64,000 nt of DNA from CmP2 sp052084925. Lineage in GTDB: Bacteria > Actinomycetota > Actinomycetes > Actinomycetales > Micrococcaceae. Location: NCBI GenBank assembly GCA_052084925.1, contig JBQDEV010000002.1, positions 62,001-126,000 on the forward strand. The letters are read 5' to 3'. Below the pieces are notes generated by a model that worked only from the letters and a program-made list of their open reading frames with translations, was not told where the DNA came from and searched no databases. A program made the position numbers and the translations under genes. Below, in pieces: positions 28,901-37,151 of the stretch. Every line of letters begins with the position of its first letter. The first letter of the stretch is position 1.

Positions 28901-31900
28901 CGCTGGAGCGAGCGCCGGGAGTGGCCACTGCGATCAGCCGTGTCATGGCGTCCGGGAATCCGGAGACTGCACGACTGGCCGCCTGGCTGGTCGCTGGAGG
29001 GTCGACCACAGCGATAGACATCGATGCGGTAGCGCAGTTCGCCCGCGCAAATCTGCCCGGCTACATGGTGCCTACTAATTGGACCGTAATCGACGAAGTT
29101 CCGCTGACTCCTAACGGGAAAGTCGATATGGACGCGCTCCCCGATCCGGTTGCGCGAAGGCCCGCCCGGTCGCCACAGAGCGACACTGAGCAAGCCATCT
29201 GCGCAGCCATGGCCGAGGTTCTAGGTGTCGATGACGTGGGGCTTGACGACGACTTTTTCGCCCGCGGAGGCCACTCGCTACTCGCTGTGGCGCTTACCGT
29301 CAAAATCCGCGACCGGTTAGGCGCGCGCGTGCCGCTGCGCAAGATTTTTGAGTCACCGACTCCCGCTGGCTTGCTTGCGGGCCTGAGCGGGTCCCGTGCA
29401 ATCGGCGACACACATTCCACCGACCGTCATGACCCGCCTTCTGCTGAGTTGGTCGGACTCAAGCAGTGGGCTGCTGACCATCCTCGCGATGAGAGTGTTG
29501 AACTGGTGCTCTCACCAGGACAACAGCGGCTGTGGTTCCTCAATCAGCTTGACCCGACCTCTGCGGAGTACTCCGTGGTTCTCCAGGTCGAACTGGACGG
29601 TGACCTGGACGAACAGTCCTTATCCGACGCTCTCGATGACCTCATTGCTCGCCACGAGATTTTACGTACGTCCTACCCCGAGGTGGATGGCCAACCGGTA
29701 CAGCGCATCCACACCGCGCCGGAAGGCGTGCTCAGTGACCGCGCAGTCGATGTTCGCGATGGGTTCGAACTGACCCGCGACCTGCCTATTCGCGCTAGTC
29801 TGCAGCAGGTCGGCTCCGAAACCTGGCGCTTGGACCTAGTGATCCATCACATTGCCACCGATGGCGCATCTCTAGCGCCCTTGGTGCACGACTTGGCCGT
29901 TGCCTACTCCGGGCATCGGGCGAACGCGAAATCAGTCTTGCGCCCGTTGCAGGTGCAGTACGCAGACTTCGCTCGCCGTCAGCACGCTGCCGTGGCTGAA
30001 AGCACCGGCAGTGACGGCGCTGGCATTCTGCGAAGCTGGACCGACCGGCTCCAAGGCATCCCCGCCGAACTGGATTTACCCGCCGATGGTTCGCGGCCGC
30101 GCGAGACCACGCAACCGGCTGGGCTGTTGCCTTTCGTCGTTCCCGCTGACGTCGTCAGACAAATCTCCAGGATCGCGACGAGCAGGTCCGCGAGTCTGTT
30201 CCACGCTTGGCTCGCGAGTCTGGCTGGTTACCTTCGCCGCATCGGTGCCGGTGACGACATCGTGATCGGCGCACCGTCAGCGGGTCGCACCGATCCGGAC
30301 GTGAGCGACCTGATTGGATTCTTCGTCAACACTTTGCCGTTGAGGATCGACCTATCCTCGGCAACGACAACCTTCACCGACGCGATCGACCAAGCACGCA
30401 GCCAGACACTGGCTGGGATAGACGCAGAGTCGGTACCGTTTGAGCAGATCGTCGAGGCTCTCGCCCCCGAAAGGCAAATTGGACGGCATCCGATCTTCCA
30501 GACGATGCTCGCTGTTGAAGAGCCAGCCGGTATTGAGCTAAACCTGCCTGGGGTGCGCACCCGCGTCCTCGCGCCCAAGACCACCGGTAATGCCAAAGTC
30601 GACCTGTCATTCACTCTGCGACCTGGTAACGCCGGTGATGCGGCCGTGGACGGCGTCCTAGAATATAACGCAGCGCTCTTCAGCGAGCATGCTGCGCAGG
30701 GACTGGTTGACCGGTGGCTGGAATTCCTGCGCGCGATCACCAGCCGGCCAGATGTGGCAATCATGGATGCCGACTTGGCCGTTGGCGCTGACCGTTACCT
30801 GACGTCTTGGCCGGAGGGTGAACAAGCCGAGCATGTTCTGGATACGTTCGCGAGCACCGTCTCGCGATTCGGCGACAGCCATGCCATCACTGCGGGTCAA
30901 TGCACCCTCGATTTCGCTACCCTGGACTCTCGGGTCACCCATCTCGCCACCGGGCTCGTCTCAGTCGGTGTCAAACCCGGTGACATTGTCGCGTTGATGA
31001 TGCACCGTTCAGTTGACACGATCACCGCTATGTTGGCGGTGTGGCGAGCGGGAGGTGTAGCGGTACCCATCGACGTAGAACTGCCTAGCGAGCGCATCGC
31101 CACCATGTTGAGTACTACAGGCGCTGGCCTAGTGGTCCACGATGACACAGATAGCGCATACGACGCGGTCGCAGTAGGTGCACGAGACGTGCAGATCTCT
31201 GCCGAGCAGATAATTTCGGTGGCGAACCTCATTACTTGGGCTCTGCCCGGCACCAGTCTGCCCGAGAGGGACCTTCAGCAGTCGGCATACTTAATCTTCA
31301 CCTCCGGAACCACCGGCGTCCCAAAAGCGGTGGAAGTACCACACGTTGCGCTGGCAAACCTGCTTGCGTCACACCGCAGCACCTTACTCCCCGACCCCGG
31401 TGAGCAGCGAGTGCGAATGGCACACACCACCGGTGTCGGCTTCGACGCCGCCATGGATCCGATCCTCTGGCTGATCGCTGGCCACGAGTTGTTCATTGTT
31501 GACGATGAAACGCGCAGGGACCCGCGGGCGCTGTTGAGCTTTTTTGTCGACCGTGAGATCACCGCGTGGGAAACCACGCCCAGCTATGTCGCTTGGCTGC
31601 GGGAGCAAACCGCGTTCACGGCCTTCCTTGATAATCGCATCAGCGCGTTCACGATGCTGCTCGGCGGCGAGCCTATCCCAAGAGACCTGTGGGATTGGCT
31701 GCGTGAGCGCCCGCAGGTCCACTCTTGGAACCTGTATGGCCCTACCGAAGCGGGCGTGGACTCGCTCATCGCACGTGTCAAGGATTCGGGCTCAGCGCAA
31801 CTGGGCGCGCCTACTGCTTCCACTGCCGGTTATGTCCTGGATGAGCGCTTGCGCCCCACAGCTCCAGGCAGTGTCGGTGAGCTTTATCTGGGCGGGGAGC

Positions 31901-33414
31901 AACTGGCGCACGGTTACTACCGGGCCCCGCAAGCGACGGCCGAGCGCTTTGTAGCCGACCCCTTCGCCGCTGATGGTAGCAGGATGTATCGCACTGGTGA
32001 TTTGGTAGTAGTGCGAGAGAGCCCCTCAAGCCGGTGGCCAAGTGTGATGTCCATGGGGCGAAGCGACAATCAGGTTAAGATTCGCGGACACCGGATCGAG
32101 CCCGGGGAGATCGAATCGCTGCTTCGCAACGCACCTGACGTAGCTCAGGCCGTGGTCCGCTTGCACCACACAGAGCGCGGCCGGAGCTTGGTGGCTTGGG
32201 TTGTAGCGCACCAACAAGACGAGGAATTGCCATCGGCTCTGCTGGCTTGGCTGCGCACCCAGCTGCCCAACTACATGGTGCCTTCGGGGATCGCAGTCGT
32301 CGAAAGCATCCCACTGACCCTCAACGGCAAGGTGGATGAAAGCGCCCTCCCAGAAGTCGTGACCACCGGTTCATCTGGCCGGGCGCCGCATGGGAGAGCA
32401 GAAGAAGCCGTGGCGGCCGCATTCGCAGAGGTCCTCGATGTGCGCAAGGTGAGTGCGGACGATTCATTCTTCGAACTCGGTGGCCACTCTTTTCTGGCCC
32501 AGCCCACGATTCGCGCAGTGAACAATGCGCTGGGAACCGATCTGCCTGTGCAGGCACTGTTTCAGGCGCCAACGGTGCAGGCTCTTGCTGCCCTAGACGG
32601 AGAGGCGAGCGTGGCGGATAGCCTACGCCCGATCTTGCCGCTCCGCTCCGACGGCACTGGCGAGCCAGTCATCGCGGTGCACCCGGCGAGCGGCCTAGCG
32701 TGGAAGTATTCCATCTTGTTGCAGCACCTGGACACCACCAGGCCGATTTTGGGCCTGCAAATGCCGGGGATCGCGCCCGATCAGGCCGAGCCGGACCTGG
32801 CCGAAACACTCGATGACCTGGTGGCATCCTATGTGGAGGCGATCCGAGCCGCCCAGCCCCACGGCCCCTATTATCTCTTGGGGTGGTCCTTCGGTGGGCA
32901 ATTGGCACAACACCTCGCCGTAGCGCTTCGTGAACAGGGTGAGCAGGTAGCAATGCTGGCCATGCTCGATGCCTACCCGGCGCAACATTCGGCGCTGAGC
33001 GGGGTGGCCAATGAGAGCGCCATGTGGGCGGCATTTCTGGACGCCAACGGAATCACCGCAGCGAAAGGGGTCGAGCTCAATGTCGATCTGGTGCTTGAAC
33101 TGCTCGCCGAGGCGGGCAACCCGCTGGCAGACGTTCCCGCCGCGGCAATCGACCGGATTGTACGCCGCTTCACCAGGCTGGGTGAGCTTCTCGACGCCAG
33201 CTCCATCCCGTACTTTGACGGCGATGTTCACATATTCGAAGCGACTCAGCACGTGCCAGCGAACAGGCCAGAACCCAGCGCTTGGGCTGACTATGTCGGG
33301 GGTAAAGTGACGTCAAGTCCGGTCGATGTGCGGCACGCTGACATGTTGTCCGAACCCGCGCTGGTTGCCATATCTGCCGATCTGGCCAACCTCATTGACT
33401 TGTCGGAGAGTTAA
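22993..33414 (+). CDS. Trimodular non-ribosomal peptide synthetase, C-A-T-C-A-T-C-A-T-TE
   Basis: This 3473-residue cytosolic megasynthase builds a three-residue peptide and releases it. Module 1: C (HHIMLDG at 148-154), A (TSGSTGRPKG near 631, FDAAWDP at 681, YGPTE at 775, NGK at 967), T (Ser1023). Module 2: C (HHIAADG at 1205-1211), A (TSGTTGVPKG near 1701, FDAAWDP at 1752, YGPSE at 1849, NGK at 2041), T (Ser2095). Module 3: C (HHIATDG at 2285-2291), A (TSGTTGVPKA near 2770, FDAAMDP at 2817, YGPTE at 2915, NGK at 3111), T (Ser3166). TE: Ser3299 in GWSFGG, Asp3326, His3448. All C and T motifs are intact; there are no E or MT domains. The first C domain and the TE resemble EntF, so an acyl or aryl starter is likely. 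Pocket codes read by eye are DAWEAGFVNK, DAWEAGLIDK and DAMELGLVDK. The start is a GTG after GAGGAG. Product unknown. Confidence 0.93.
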   Translation: MTERKHAQSRPRLELTPAQRGIWYAQQLDPGNATYQIGQYLDVRGKLDPQMLGIALTKVVADVDSLHMRFAADQNGPYATAHPPSPNDSLLEVVDLRDESNAQKAVGHALARMDAEMTTARDIAGIDLFGSVLFRIDDDRSLVFQRIHHIMLDGYSAVVVLHYLARLYTALDKVLPAGLRTWPVTNLLARAVSLKSSPFPSHADLLGDLDEYRNSTDFANDEAYWRDQLDSDVPVEGLEGSTDKPASEVVRVSLPVPDALMKSLVGLDHELPRTLTGIIALYLSKITGHQTVSIGLPVTARRGRIAKSTPSMLSNIMPMRIEVSPADTVEQNITRAGAVLRDVVKHQRFRLEELPGGTAQAGPSVNLLPVIDSLTFGSATGEVRILSTGPVHDMSVVLSGLHSDAAAPTIQFEGDAALHTRKGLKEHAQRLLTFIETVLDAQDQPFSNIRAVSADEARSLIDRGRGPQSPARSLSVVQAFVEMANQRAHATAVIAPDGALTFTELNRLSTQMAHYLISNGVNPGDGVAVRIGRSVHLPMLVLAILKVGGVYIPLDPEYPTDRVAAMIEDSAPAALLTSRQQAERDRTDGATWEVPTIVVDSDLAAVWHHNATDESLLPITLENQLAYIVFTSGSTGRPKGVGVDHVALRNLFDHHRSELFGPAHRRLGRYLRVAHTAGLSFDAAWDPLLWLFAGHELHMVADDVRRDPQRLTEYLIDSEIDSIETTPSFAEVLLHADLFTHTKHPTVVALGGEEMGPGLWEALSELPDVRAVNFYGPTEVTVNSLVAEISASQQPHIGTSVHNSRHYVLDATLGPVPERAVGELYLAGVNVAQGYVGQTGLSAERFVADPFAADGTRMYRTGDLVRRREDGSLRFLGRIDDQVKIRGYRVELPEVEAAMRRQSDVAGAAVIAYGESPNVRLLGYISVTDGADGDIDEQVHAALRVQLPAYMVPSSITLIKSIPLTANGKLDKKALPSPSASIRDEGQKPRTDVERRIATIFAAALGVASVGREDDFFAAGGHSLIASRVATKLSDSFDRAVAVSDVFNSPTVAGLARMLDSQDGAASRIRLNTMTRPDSLPVSLAQRRLWFLNRLEPASAAYNIPIVAHLEGALDVPALHAAFVDVIGRHEPLRTVFPYIGGEPVQVVLDDQPIALTSVDVPAERLEAVIADEATRPFDVTTQTPIRVVLLRTKPDRYVLVATMHHIAADGWSLAPFARDLSLAYAARTKGDAPQPQDLPISYADFTLWQRQYLGDTDDESSVLSQQVAFWRDTLAGAAEEISLPRDRERDAESVASTAEILLELSPARYADIRKFAGERRTSVFVVLHAALAIALEQQGVGDDIVIGTPVAGRADAQLEELVGFFVNTVALRTSLAYDPTLADVVDRVHTANAAAYANQDLPFDAVVDAIAPPRVPGRHPVFQVMLSLQSGQTAELDLEGLSVRVPHQLTTAGIKTDLLIDFNTPSGDDGPLVGAISFDPSLFNRTTVQRLHGALDHALDTLVQHTNKRLSDLPAADHQTLELLEQHAHGPMLAATDTILERLAQTVTAHPNQYAIVDDDQPMTFTELNNQIGQIARGLQRLGVRPGDRVALALPRTAQAIVFLLGALRAQATAVPLDLSYPDVRIRQILADSGSTVLIMADAERARTVLDTEQPATRARFHCPQGIIGEASANRDDTGAQSACLPSEPTINEVAYLVYTSGTTGVPKGVQVPHSALANVLVQHEQAMISPLQAQVSERLPQLLHVSGFAFDAAWDPILWLVAGTTVHIADENTQVDAEAVVQAVAHQYIDVLETTPSYAEQLVAMGLLDELKQRQTPLTLAVGGEAISGRLWDQIAHNPGVVGWNLYGPSEFTIDSVLAPIEPGPVNIGRPIANVTARVLDSRLRVVAPGVAGELYLSGDSEAHGYAGRPAQTASQFVADPYGDGGRMYRTGDRVRRLENGSLQFIGRSDDQVKLRGYRIELADIDRSLERAPGVATAISRVMASGNPETARLAAWLVAGGSTTAIDIDAVAQFARANLPGYMVPTNWTVIDEVPLTPNGKVDMDALPDPVARRPARSPQSDTEQAICAAMAEVLGVDDVGLDDDFFARGGHSLLAVALTVKIRDRLGARVPLRKIFESPTPAGLLAGLSGSRAIGDTHSTDRHDPPSAELVGLKQWAADHPRDESVELVLSPGQQRLWFLNQLDPTSAEYSVVLQVELDGDLDEQSLSDALDDLIARHEILRTSYPEVDGQPVQRIHTAPEGVLSDRAVDVRDGFELTRDLPIRASLQQVGSETWRLDLVIHHIATDGASLAPLVHDLAVAYSGHRANAKSVLRPLQVQYADFARRQHAAVAESTGSDGAGILRSWTDRLQGIPAELDLPADGSRPRETTQPAGLLPFVVPADVVRQISRIATSRSASLFHAWLASLAGYLRRIGAGDDIVIGAPSAGRTDPDVSDLIGFFVNTLPLRIDLSSATTTFTDAIDQARSQTLAGIDAESVPFEQIVEALAPERQIGRHPIFQTMLAVEEPAGIELNLPGVRTRVLAPKTTGNAKVDLSFTLRPGNAGDAAVDGVLEYNAALFSEHAAQGLVDRWLEFLRAITSRPDVAIMDADLAVGADRYLTSWPEGEQAEHVLDTFASTVSRFGDSHAITAGQCTLDFATLDSRVTHLATGLVSVGVKPGDIVALMMHRSVDTITAMLAVWRAGGVAVPIDVELPSERIATMLSTTGAGLVVHDDTDSAYDAVAVGARDVQISAEQIISVANLITWALPGTSLPERDLQQSAYLIFTSGTTGVPKAVEVPHVALANLLASHRSTLLPDPGEQRVRMAHTTGVGFDAAMDPILWLIAGHELFIVDDETRRDPRALLSFFVDREITAWETTPSYVAWLREQTAFTAFLDNRISAFTMLLGGEPIPRDLWDWLRERPQVHSWNLYGPTEAGVDSLIARVKDSGSAQLGAPTASTAGYVLDERLRPTAPGSVGELYLGGEQLAHGYYRAPQATAERFVADPFAADGSRMYRTGDLVVVRESPSSRWPSVMSMGRSDNQVKIRGHRIEPGEIESLLRNAPDVAQAVVRLHHTERGRSLVAWVVAHQQDEELPSALLAWLRTQLPNYMVPSGIAVVESIPLTLNGKVDESALPEVVTTGSSGRAPHGRAEEAVAAAFAEVLDVRKVSADDSFFELGGHSFLAQPTIRAVNNALGTDLPVQALFQAPTVQALAALDGEASVADSLRPILPLRSDGTGEPVIAVHPASGLAWKYSILLQHLDTTRPILGLQMPGIAPDQAEPDLAETLDDLVASYVEAIRAAQPHGPYYLLGWSFGGQLAQHLAVALREQGEQVAMLAMLDAYPAQHSALSGVANESAMWAAFLDANGITAAKGVELNVDLVLELLAEAGNPLADVPAAAIDRIVRRFTRLGELLDASSIPYFDGDVHIFEATQHVPANRPEPSAWADYVGGKVTSSPVDVRHADMLSEPALVAISADLANLIDLSES

Positions 33415-33495
33415 TCCAATCCGGATCGTGATCTGCTCCGAACCCCTAGTGGAAGATTCAAAGAGTAAAGAAAGCGAAGCGACTAAGGAGCCCCG

Positions 33496-33705
33496 ATGAC
33501 CAATCCTTTCGACGATGCCGACGCGAAGTTTAGGGTGCTTGTAAACGAGGCTAACCAACACTCGCTATGGCCCGATTTTGCGGACGTACCTCAGGGATGG
33601 GTAGTGGTGTTCGGGCCTGCCAGTAAAGATGAGTGCACCGGCTACGTTAACGCCCACTGGCACGACATCACACCCGCGCGCCCAATGGAGCGCGTCACTT
33701 CGTGA
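33496..33705 (+). CDS. MbtH-like protein, NRPS partner
   Basis: This 69-residue chaperone binds NRPS adenylation domains and supports their folding or activity. The family signature is present: NEANQHSLWP, VPQGW, and a C-terminal HWHDITPARP in place of the more usual NWTDMRP. AAGGAG precedes the ATG. It lies 81 nt after the NRPS, and its TGA overlaps the GTG of the exporter ATPase. Confidence 0.95.
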   Translation: MTNPFDDADAKFRVLVNEANQHSLWPDFADVPQGWVVVFGPASKDECTGYVNAHWHDITPARPMERVTS

Positions 33706-34724
33706 TTTCCGTTTCCAGCCTGACTAAGCGATTCGGCGACTCACAGGCTCTCGCCGGGATCGATCTCGAAATCGCACCAGGCAAGATTCTCGGACTGCTT
33801 GGGCCTAACGGTGCCGGCAAAACCACAGCTGTTCGCATCATTACCACTTTGCTTCGCCCCGATGAGGGCGACGTGCAGGTGGCTGGACACTCGGTACGGA
33901 CCGAGGCGCACCTGGTGCGCCGCAAGTTGGGCGTATCGGGCCAGTACGCGGCCGTCGATGACAGACTCAGCGGATTCGAAAACTTAACTATGGTGGGTGA
34001 GCTGTACGGAATTCGCCGCAAGGAGGCTAAGGCGCGGGCACGGGAACTGCTCCAAGCGTTTCGTCTGGACGACATCGCCGACACCAAACTGGCGGGCGCA
34101 TACTCGGGCGGTATGAAACGTCGACTCGACTTAGCCGGGGCAATAGTGGCCCGACCGCAGGTAGTCATTTTGGATGAGCCAACGACCGGCTTGGATCCGC
34201 GCGGCCGGCGTGACATCTGGGATGCGATCGACGCGCTGACCACCGCAGGTACCACCGTCCTCTTGACTACCCAATACTTGGAGGAGGCTGATGCGTTGGC
34301 AGATACCGTCGCTGTGATCGATTCCGGTCGAATAATCGCCGAAGGCACCACCGCAGAATTGAAAGCCGGCGCTGGGGGCGCGCGGATCGATGTAGCGCTT
34401 TCCCCTGCTGCGCGCACCGAGGACGCCGTACGTGCAGCAGAGGCCCGGGCCGAAGGGGTGGCCGTGGACGAACGATCACGCAGATTGACAGCGCGTGCGC
34501 CAGAGGGAAGTGCGACCCTGCGAGGCGTCCTGAATGCTTTAGACGAGGCGGGTGTTCCCCTGTTAGAAGCTGCGCTTCGTCAGCCGACCCTCGATGAGGT
34601 CTTCCTGCAGCTGACCGGCACCCACGCGCGCGCCACAGAAGACGTCGAGGCCGGTGAGACCGGAACCGGCGAGATCGAGAACCACACTCGCGAACCGCAG
34701 CGCGCACATGAGGTGGTCAAATGA
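33702..34724 (+). CDS. ABC exporter ATPase, DrrA (daunorubicin resistance) type
   Basis: It powers export of the NRPS product with the permease behind it. It has 340 residues. Seen: GPNGAGKTTAVRI (Walker A), YSGGMKRRLDLAGAIV (signature), VVILDEPTTGLDP (Walker B), and the C-terminal extension of the DrrA family with LRQPTLDEVFLQLTG. The GTG start overlaps the mbtH stop and its own stop overlaps the permease ATG, so the operon is translationally coupled. Confidence 0.92.
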   Translation: MISVSSLTKRFGDSQALAGIDLEIAPGKILGLLGPNGAGKTTAVRIITTLLRPDEGDVQVAGHSVRTEAHLVRRKLGVSGQYAAVDDRLSGFENLTMVGELYGIRRKEAKARARELLQAFRLDDIADTKLAGAYSGGMKRRLDLAGAIVARPQVVILDEPTTGLDPRGRRDIWDAIDALTTAGTTVLLTTQYLEEADALADTVAVIDSGRIIAEGTTAELKAGAGGARIDVALSPAARTEDAVRAAEARAEGVAVDERSRRLTARAPEGSATLRGVLNALDEAGVPLLEAALRQPTLDEVFLQLTGTHARATEDVEAGETGTGEIENHTREPQRAHEVVK

Positions 34725-35518
34725 GAGTAGTTGCAGTAGTTCGAGACAGCCACGTGATCGCTCGGCGCAATGTCGCCAATGTGCGCCGCACACCCGGCGC
34801 CCTTGTAACCGGCATCGCTCAACCCATCATTTTTGTACTGATCCTGGGGTTTGTCTTCGGCGATGCATTGGGCGGTGGCGCCTATCGTGAGTTTCTGATC
34901 GGCGGGATTCTGGCACAAACGCTGACCTTCAATTCTTCGTTCACCGCCGTCTACCTCGCAAAGGACCTGCAGACGGGCTTAATCGACCGGTTGCGGTCGT
35001 TACCAATGTCGCGTGTGGCGGTGATTCTTGGCCGAACCACTTCGGATTTGGTAACCAGCGTGATCTCGGTTGCAGTGATCATTGTATGCGGACTGGCGAT
35101 TGGCTGGCGGGCCTATAGTGGTGTAGGCGATATTGCGGTGACCCTGGCGTTGTTGCTGCTGTTCGCATTCGCCACATCCTGGATCGGCGCTGTTATTGCA
35201 CTCACCGCTCGCAGTGTCGAGGTCGCTCAAAGCCTTGGCCTGCTCTGGCTATTTCCAGTGTGCTTCATCTCGGGCGCCTTCGTATCGGCGGAGATGCTAC
35301 CCGGTCCGCTGCGGGTGATCGCCGACTGGAATCCGGTGACCGCCGTGGCCACTGCGGTGCGGGACGGTTTCGGCAATACTCCGCCGTATGACTTCGCAAC
35401 TGCGGGTGGATGGCCCGCGGATAACGCGTTGCTTTACGCGTTTATCTGCTGCCTCGCGATCATCGCGATCTTCGCACCGATTGCCGTCTGGCAGTACCGC
35501 CGTATCAGTCGCCGATGA
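34721..35518 (+). CDS. ABC-2 type permease, DrrB-like exporter
   Basis: This 265-residue integral membrane protein has about six helices. It shows the ABC-2 features GALVTGIAQPIIFVLILGF, GGILAQTLTFNSSFT, LPMSRVAVILGRTTSD and the late FPVCFISGAFV with LRVIADWNPVTAVATAVRD. It pairs with the DrrA-type ATPase as an efflux pump for a peptide or siderophore-like product and may give self-resistance. Coupled by ATGA on both sides. Confidence 0.9.
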   Translation: MRVVAVVRDSHVIARRNVANVRRTPGALVTGIAQPIIFVLILGFVFGDALGGGAYREFLIGGILAQTLTFNSSFTAVYLAKDLQTGLIDRLRSLPMSRVAVILGRTTSDLVTSVISVAVIIVCGLAIGWRAYSGVGDIAVTLALLLLFAFATSWIGAVIALTARSVEVAQSLGLLWLFPVCFISGAFVSAEMLPGPLRVIADWNPVTAVATAVRDGFGNTPPYDFATAGGWPADNALLYAFICCLAIIAIFAPIAVWQYRRISRR

Positions 35519-36258
35519 TTGACGTACTAGACGCCACCGTTGAGGAGTTGATGGTGGCCTGCGACCGCATTTATGGTGGGAAAGCTAATACCGGTGTCCT
35601 CCACGTGGTTGACTCCGTGGATCGAGGAGCAGCCAACCGTCGACACAGGCCGCGAGATGCCCGCAGGCTCCTAGCCGGACGCGCAGCACTACGGTTGTTG
35701 GCGAACTACCGAATGGGGCGGGTGCCTGTAGCTGCTGCTCGGGTCAAGGTCACTCGAAAGTGTGTTCGGTGCGGCGGACCACATGGACAACCTGTGCTCC
35801 AGGATGCGACAGCGAGCACGTCGACCTCAGGTGACCGTGTCCTCGTTGCGGTTGGACCCAGAAGCGGATTCTTGGGCGTGGATATTGAAGAGGTTCCCGG
35901 TGACATCTTCGAGGGTTTCGATGACTTCACATTGCACCCTGCGGAGTCACAGAGTCCTGATATCGGTTGTCGGATCGAGACTTGGGTTCGTAAAGAGGCG
36001 GCGCTGAAAGCATCTGGCACAGGGCTCAACACGCCACCTAGAACGATCCGTCTGAGTCAGCCCAGACCGATGTCGGTTCCCGACACTCGTCAAGGGCTCC
36101 TGCAAAAATGGTCTCGTGTAGTGTGCTCCGATGACCATAACCTGGGTGGTATAGCGATCGCTCTCCTCGACACGGCGGTTGGTTATCGCGCTGCTATCGC
36201 CACGACAGAACCGATCTCGATCCGCTTCTTAGACATTGGCGCGATTGCTGGTCGATGA
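35515..36258 (+). CDS. 4'-phosphopantetheinyl transferase, Sfp type
   Basis: It moves phosphopantetheine from CoA to the T-domain serines (1023, 2095 and 3166) of the NRPS. It has 247 residues. The two diagnostic motifs are present: LGVDIEEV, with the Mg-binding Asp and Glu, and WVRKEAALKASGTGL. A Cys pair (CVRCGGPHG) near residue 83 is common in actinobacterial members. It is the last gene of the NRPS operon; its ATG overlaps the permease stop. Right boundary of the island by composition. Confidence 0.9.
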   Translation: MIDVLDATVEELMVACDRIYGGKANTGVLHVVDSVDRGAANRRHRPRDARRLLAGRAALRLLANYRMGRVPVAAARVKVTRKCVRCGGPHGQPVLQDATASTSTSGDRVLVAVGPRSGFLGVDIEEVPGDIFEGFDDFTLHPAESQSPDIGCRIETWVRKEAALKASGTGLNTPPRTIRLSQPRPMSVPDTRQGLLQKWSRVVCSDDHNLGGIAIALLDTAVGYRAAIATTEPISIRFLDIGAIAGR

Positions 36259-36418
36259 GGAAGCTGGTGTACTGCCCAGGGAGTGGGCGTGAATGCCGTG
36301 ATTCACCAATACTGAAGCGCACTGGGCAAGCTACCCCGGTTCGATGCGAGCTTGTTCCCATAAGGCCGTCGACCTGGCAACATAAACCCCAGGGCCAACC
36401 CAGCCTTCAGTGGTCGCT

Positions 36419-37051
36419 TCAAGAACTCACCGCACTCACCACGGCGCAGGACGAGCTCGACGTACGCTGGCTGGGGCGCTCCGCGAGCGTTTCCCGTGCG
36501 GTGTGGAGCGTGCGAAGGGCCACCTCCGGAGCGACCCGCACCAGGGCGAAGGCGGCGACGACAAGATCGGTCACTGTGTTCGTGAGCCGCTCCGCCTGTT
36601 CTGCGCCCAACCGAGGGTCGAAGGCGCGCACCCCGTAACCGATCGCCGTGTGGAGTTCGCGGCGATAGTCGGTGATGATCCGGGCGATATCGCCGTCGGC
36701 GGCCAGATTGGTGCCTGCGGTGTTCACGAGCAGGCACCCCGACTGACGGGCAGCGGTGCCCTGTGAGAAGGCTCTGGTCAGCCCGTCCAGATAGTCCGTG
36801 ATCGCGCTCGGCTCCACCTCGTCCTGCTGCAGAGGACGCAGCCGCGGACGGATGACCTCATCCAGGTAACTCTGCACGGCGGCGTCGAACAGGCCTCGCT
36901 TCGAGCCGAAGGAGTTGTAGATGCTCGATCGGCCGAGCCCAGTGGCTTTTTCCAGGTCCGGAAGCGATGCTTCGGCATAGCCCTGCCGCCAGAACACGGC
37001 GCGTGCCGCGCGCACGGCGGCGTCACGATCGAACTCCAGGGTGCGTGCCAT
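36419..37051 (-). CDS. TetR/AcrR family transcriptional repressor
   Basis: This 210-residue repressor has an N-terminal HTH (DAAVRAARAVFWRQGYAEAS, then LEKATGLGRSSIYNSFGSKRGLF). The C-terminal ligand domain has CLLVNTAG and resembles the group near YxaF/QdoR-type TetR_C regulators. The frame runs 42 codons further upstream through the promoter, but the ATG at 37051 begins the conserved domain after GAAAGAGAGG. It is divergent from the DUF1304 gene and probably represses it and the reductase. Confidence 0.88.
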   Translation of the reverse strand: MARTLEFDRDAAVRAARAVFWRQGYAEASLPDLEKATGLGRSSIYNSFGSKRGLFDAAVQSYLDEVIRPRLRPLQQDEVEPSAITDYLDGLTRAFSQGTAARQSGCLLVNTAGTNLAADGDIARIITDYRRELHTAIGYGVRAFDPRLGAEQAERLTNTVTDLVVAAFALVRVAPEVALRTLHTARETLAERPSQRTSSSSCAVVSAVSS

Positions 37052-37068
37052 GCCGAATTCCTCTCTTT

Positions 37069-37086
37069 CTGTTCCGTCCGGTACAG
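37069..37086. promoter_or_regulatory. Imperfect 18-bp palindrome, candidate TetR operator
   Basis: CTGTTCCGTCCGGTACAG matches its reverse complement at 14 of 18 positions and lies 17 nt before the tetR start, in the divergent promoter region. The CCG-N-CGG core is typical of TetR-family operators. Confidence 0.55.
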
Positions 37087-37151
37087 TATATATTAGACTG
37101 AGCAGTACAAAACAGTTGCGGTCGTCGGTACCCGCCTTGAAAGGAACCATC

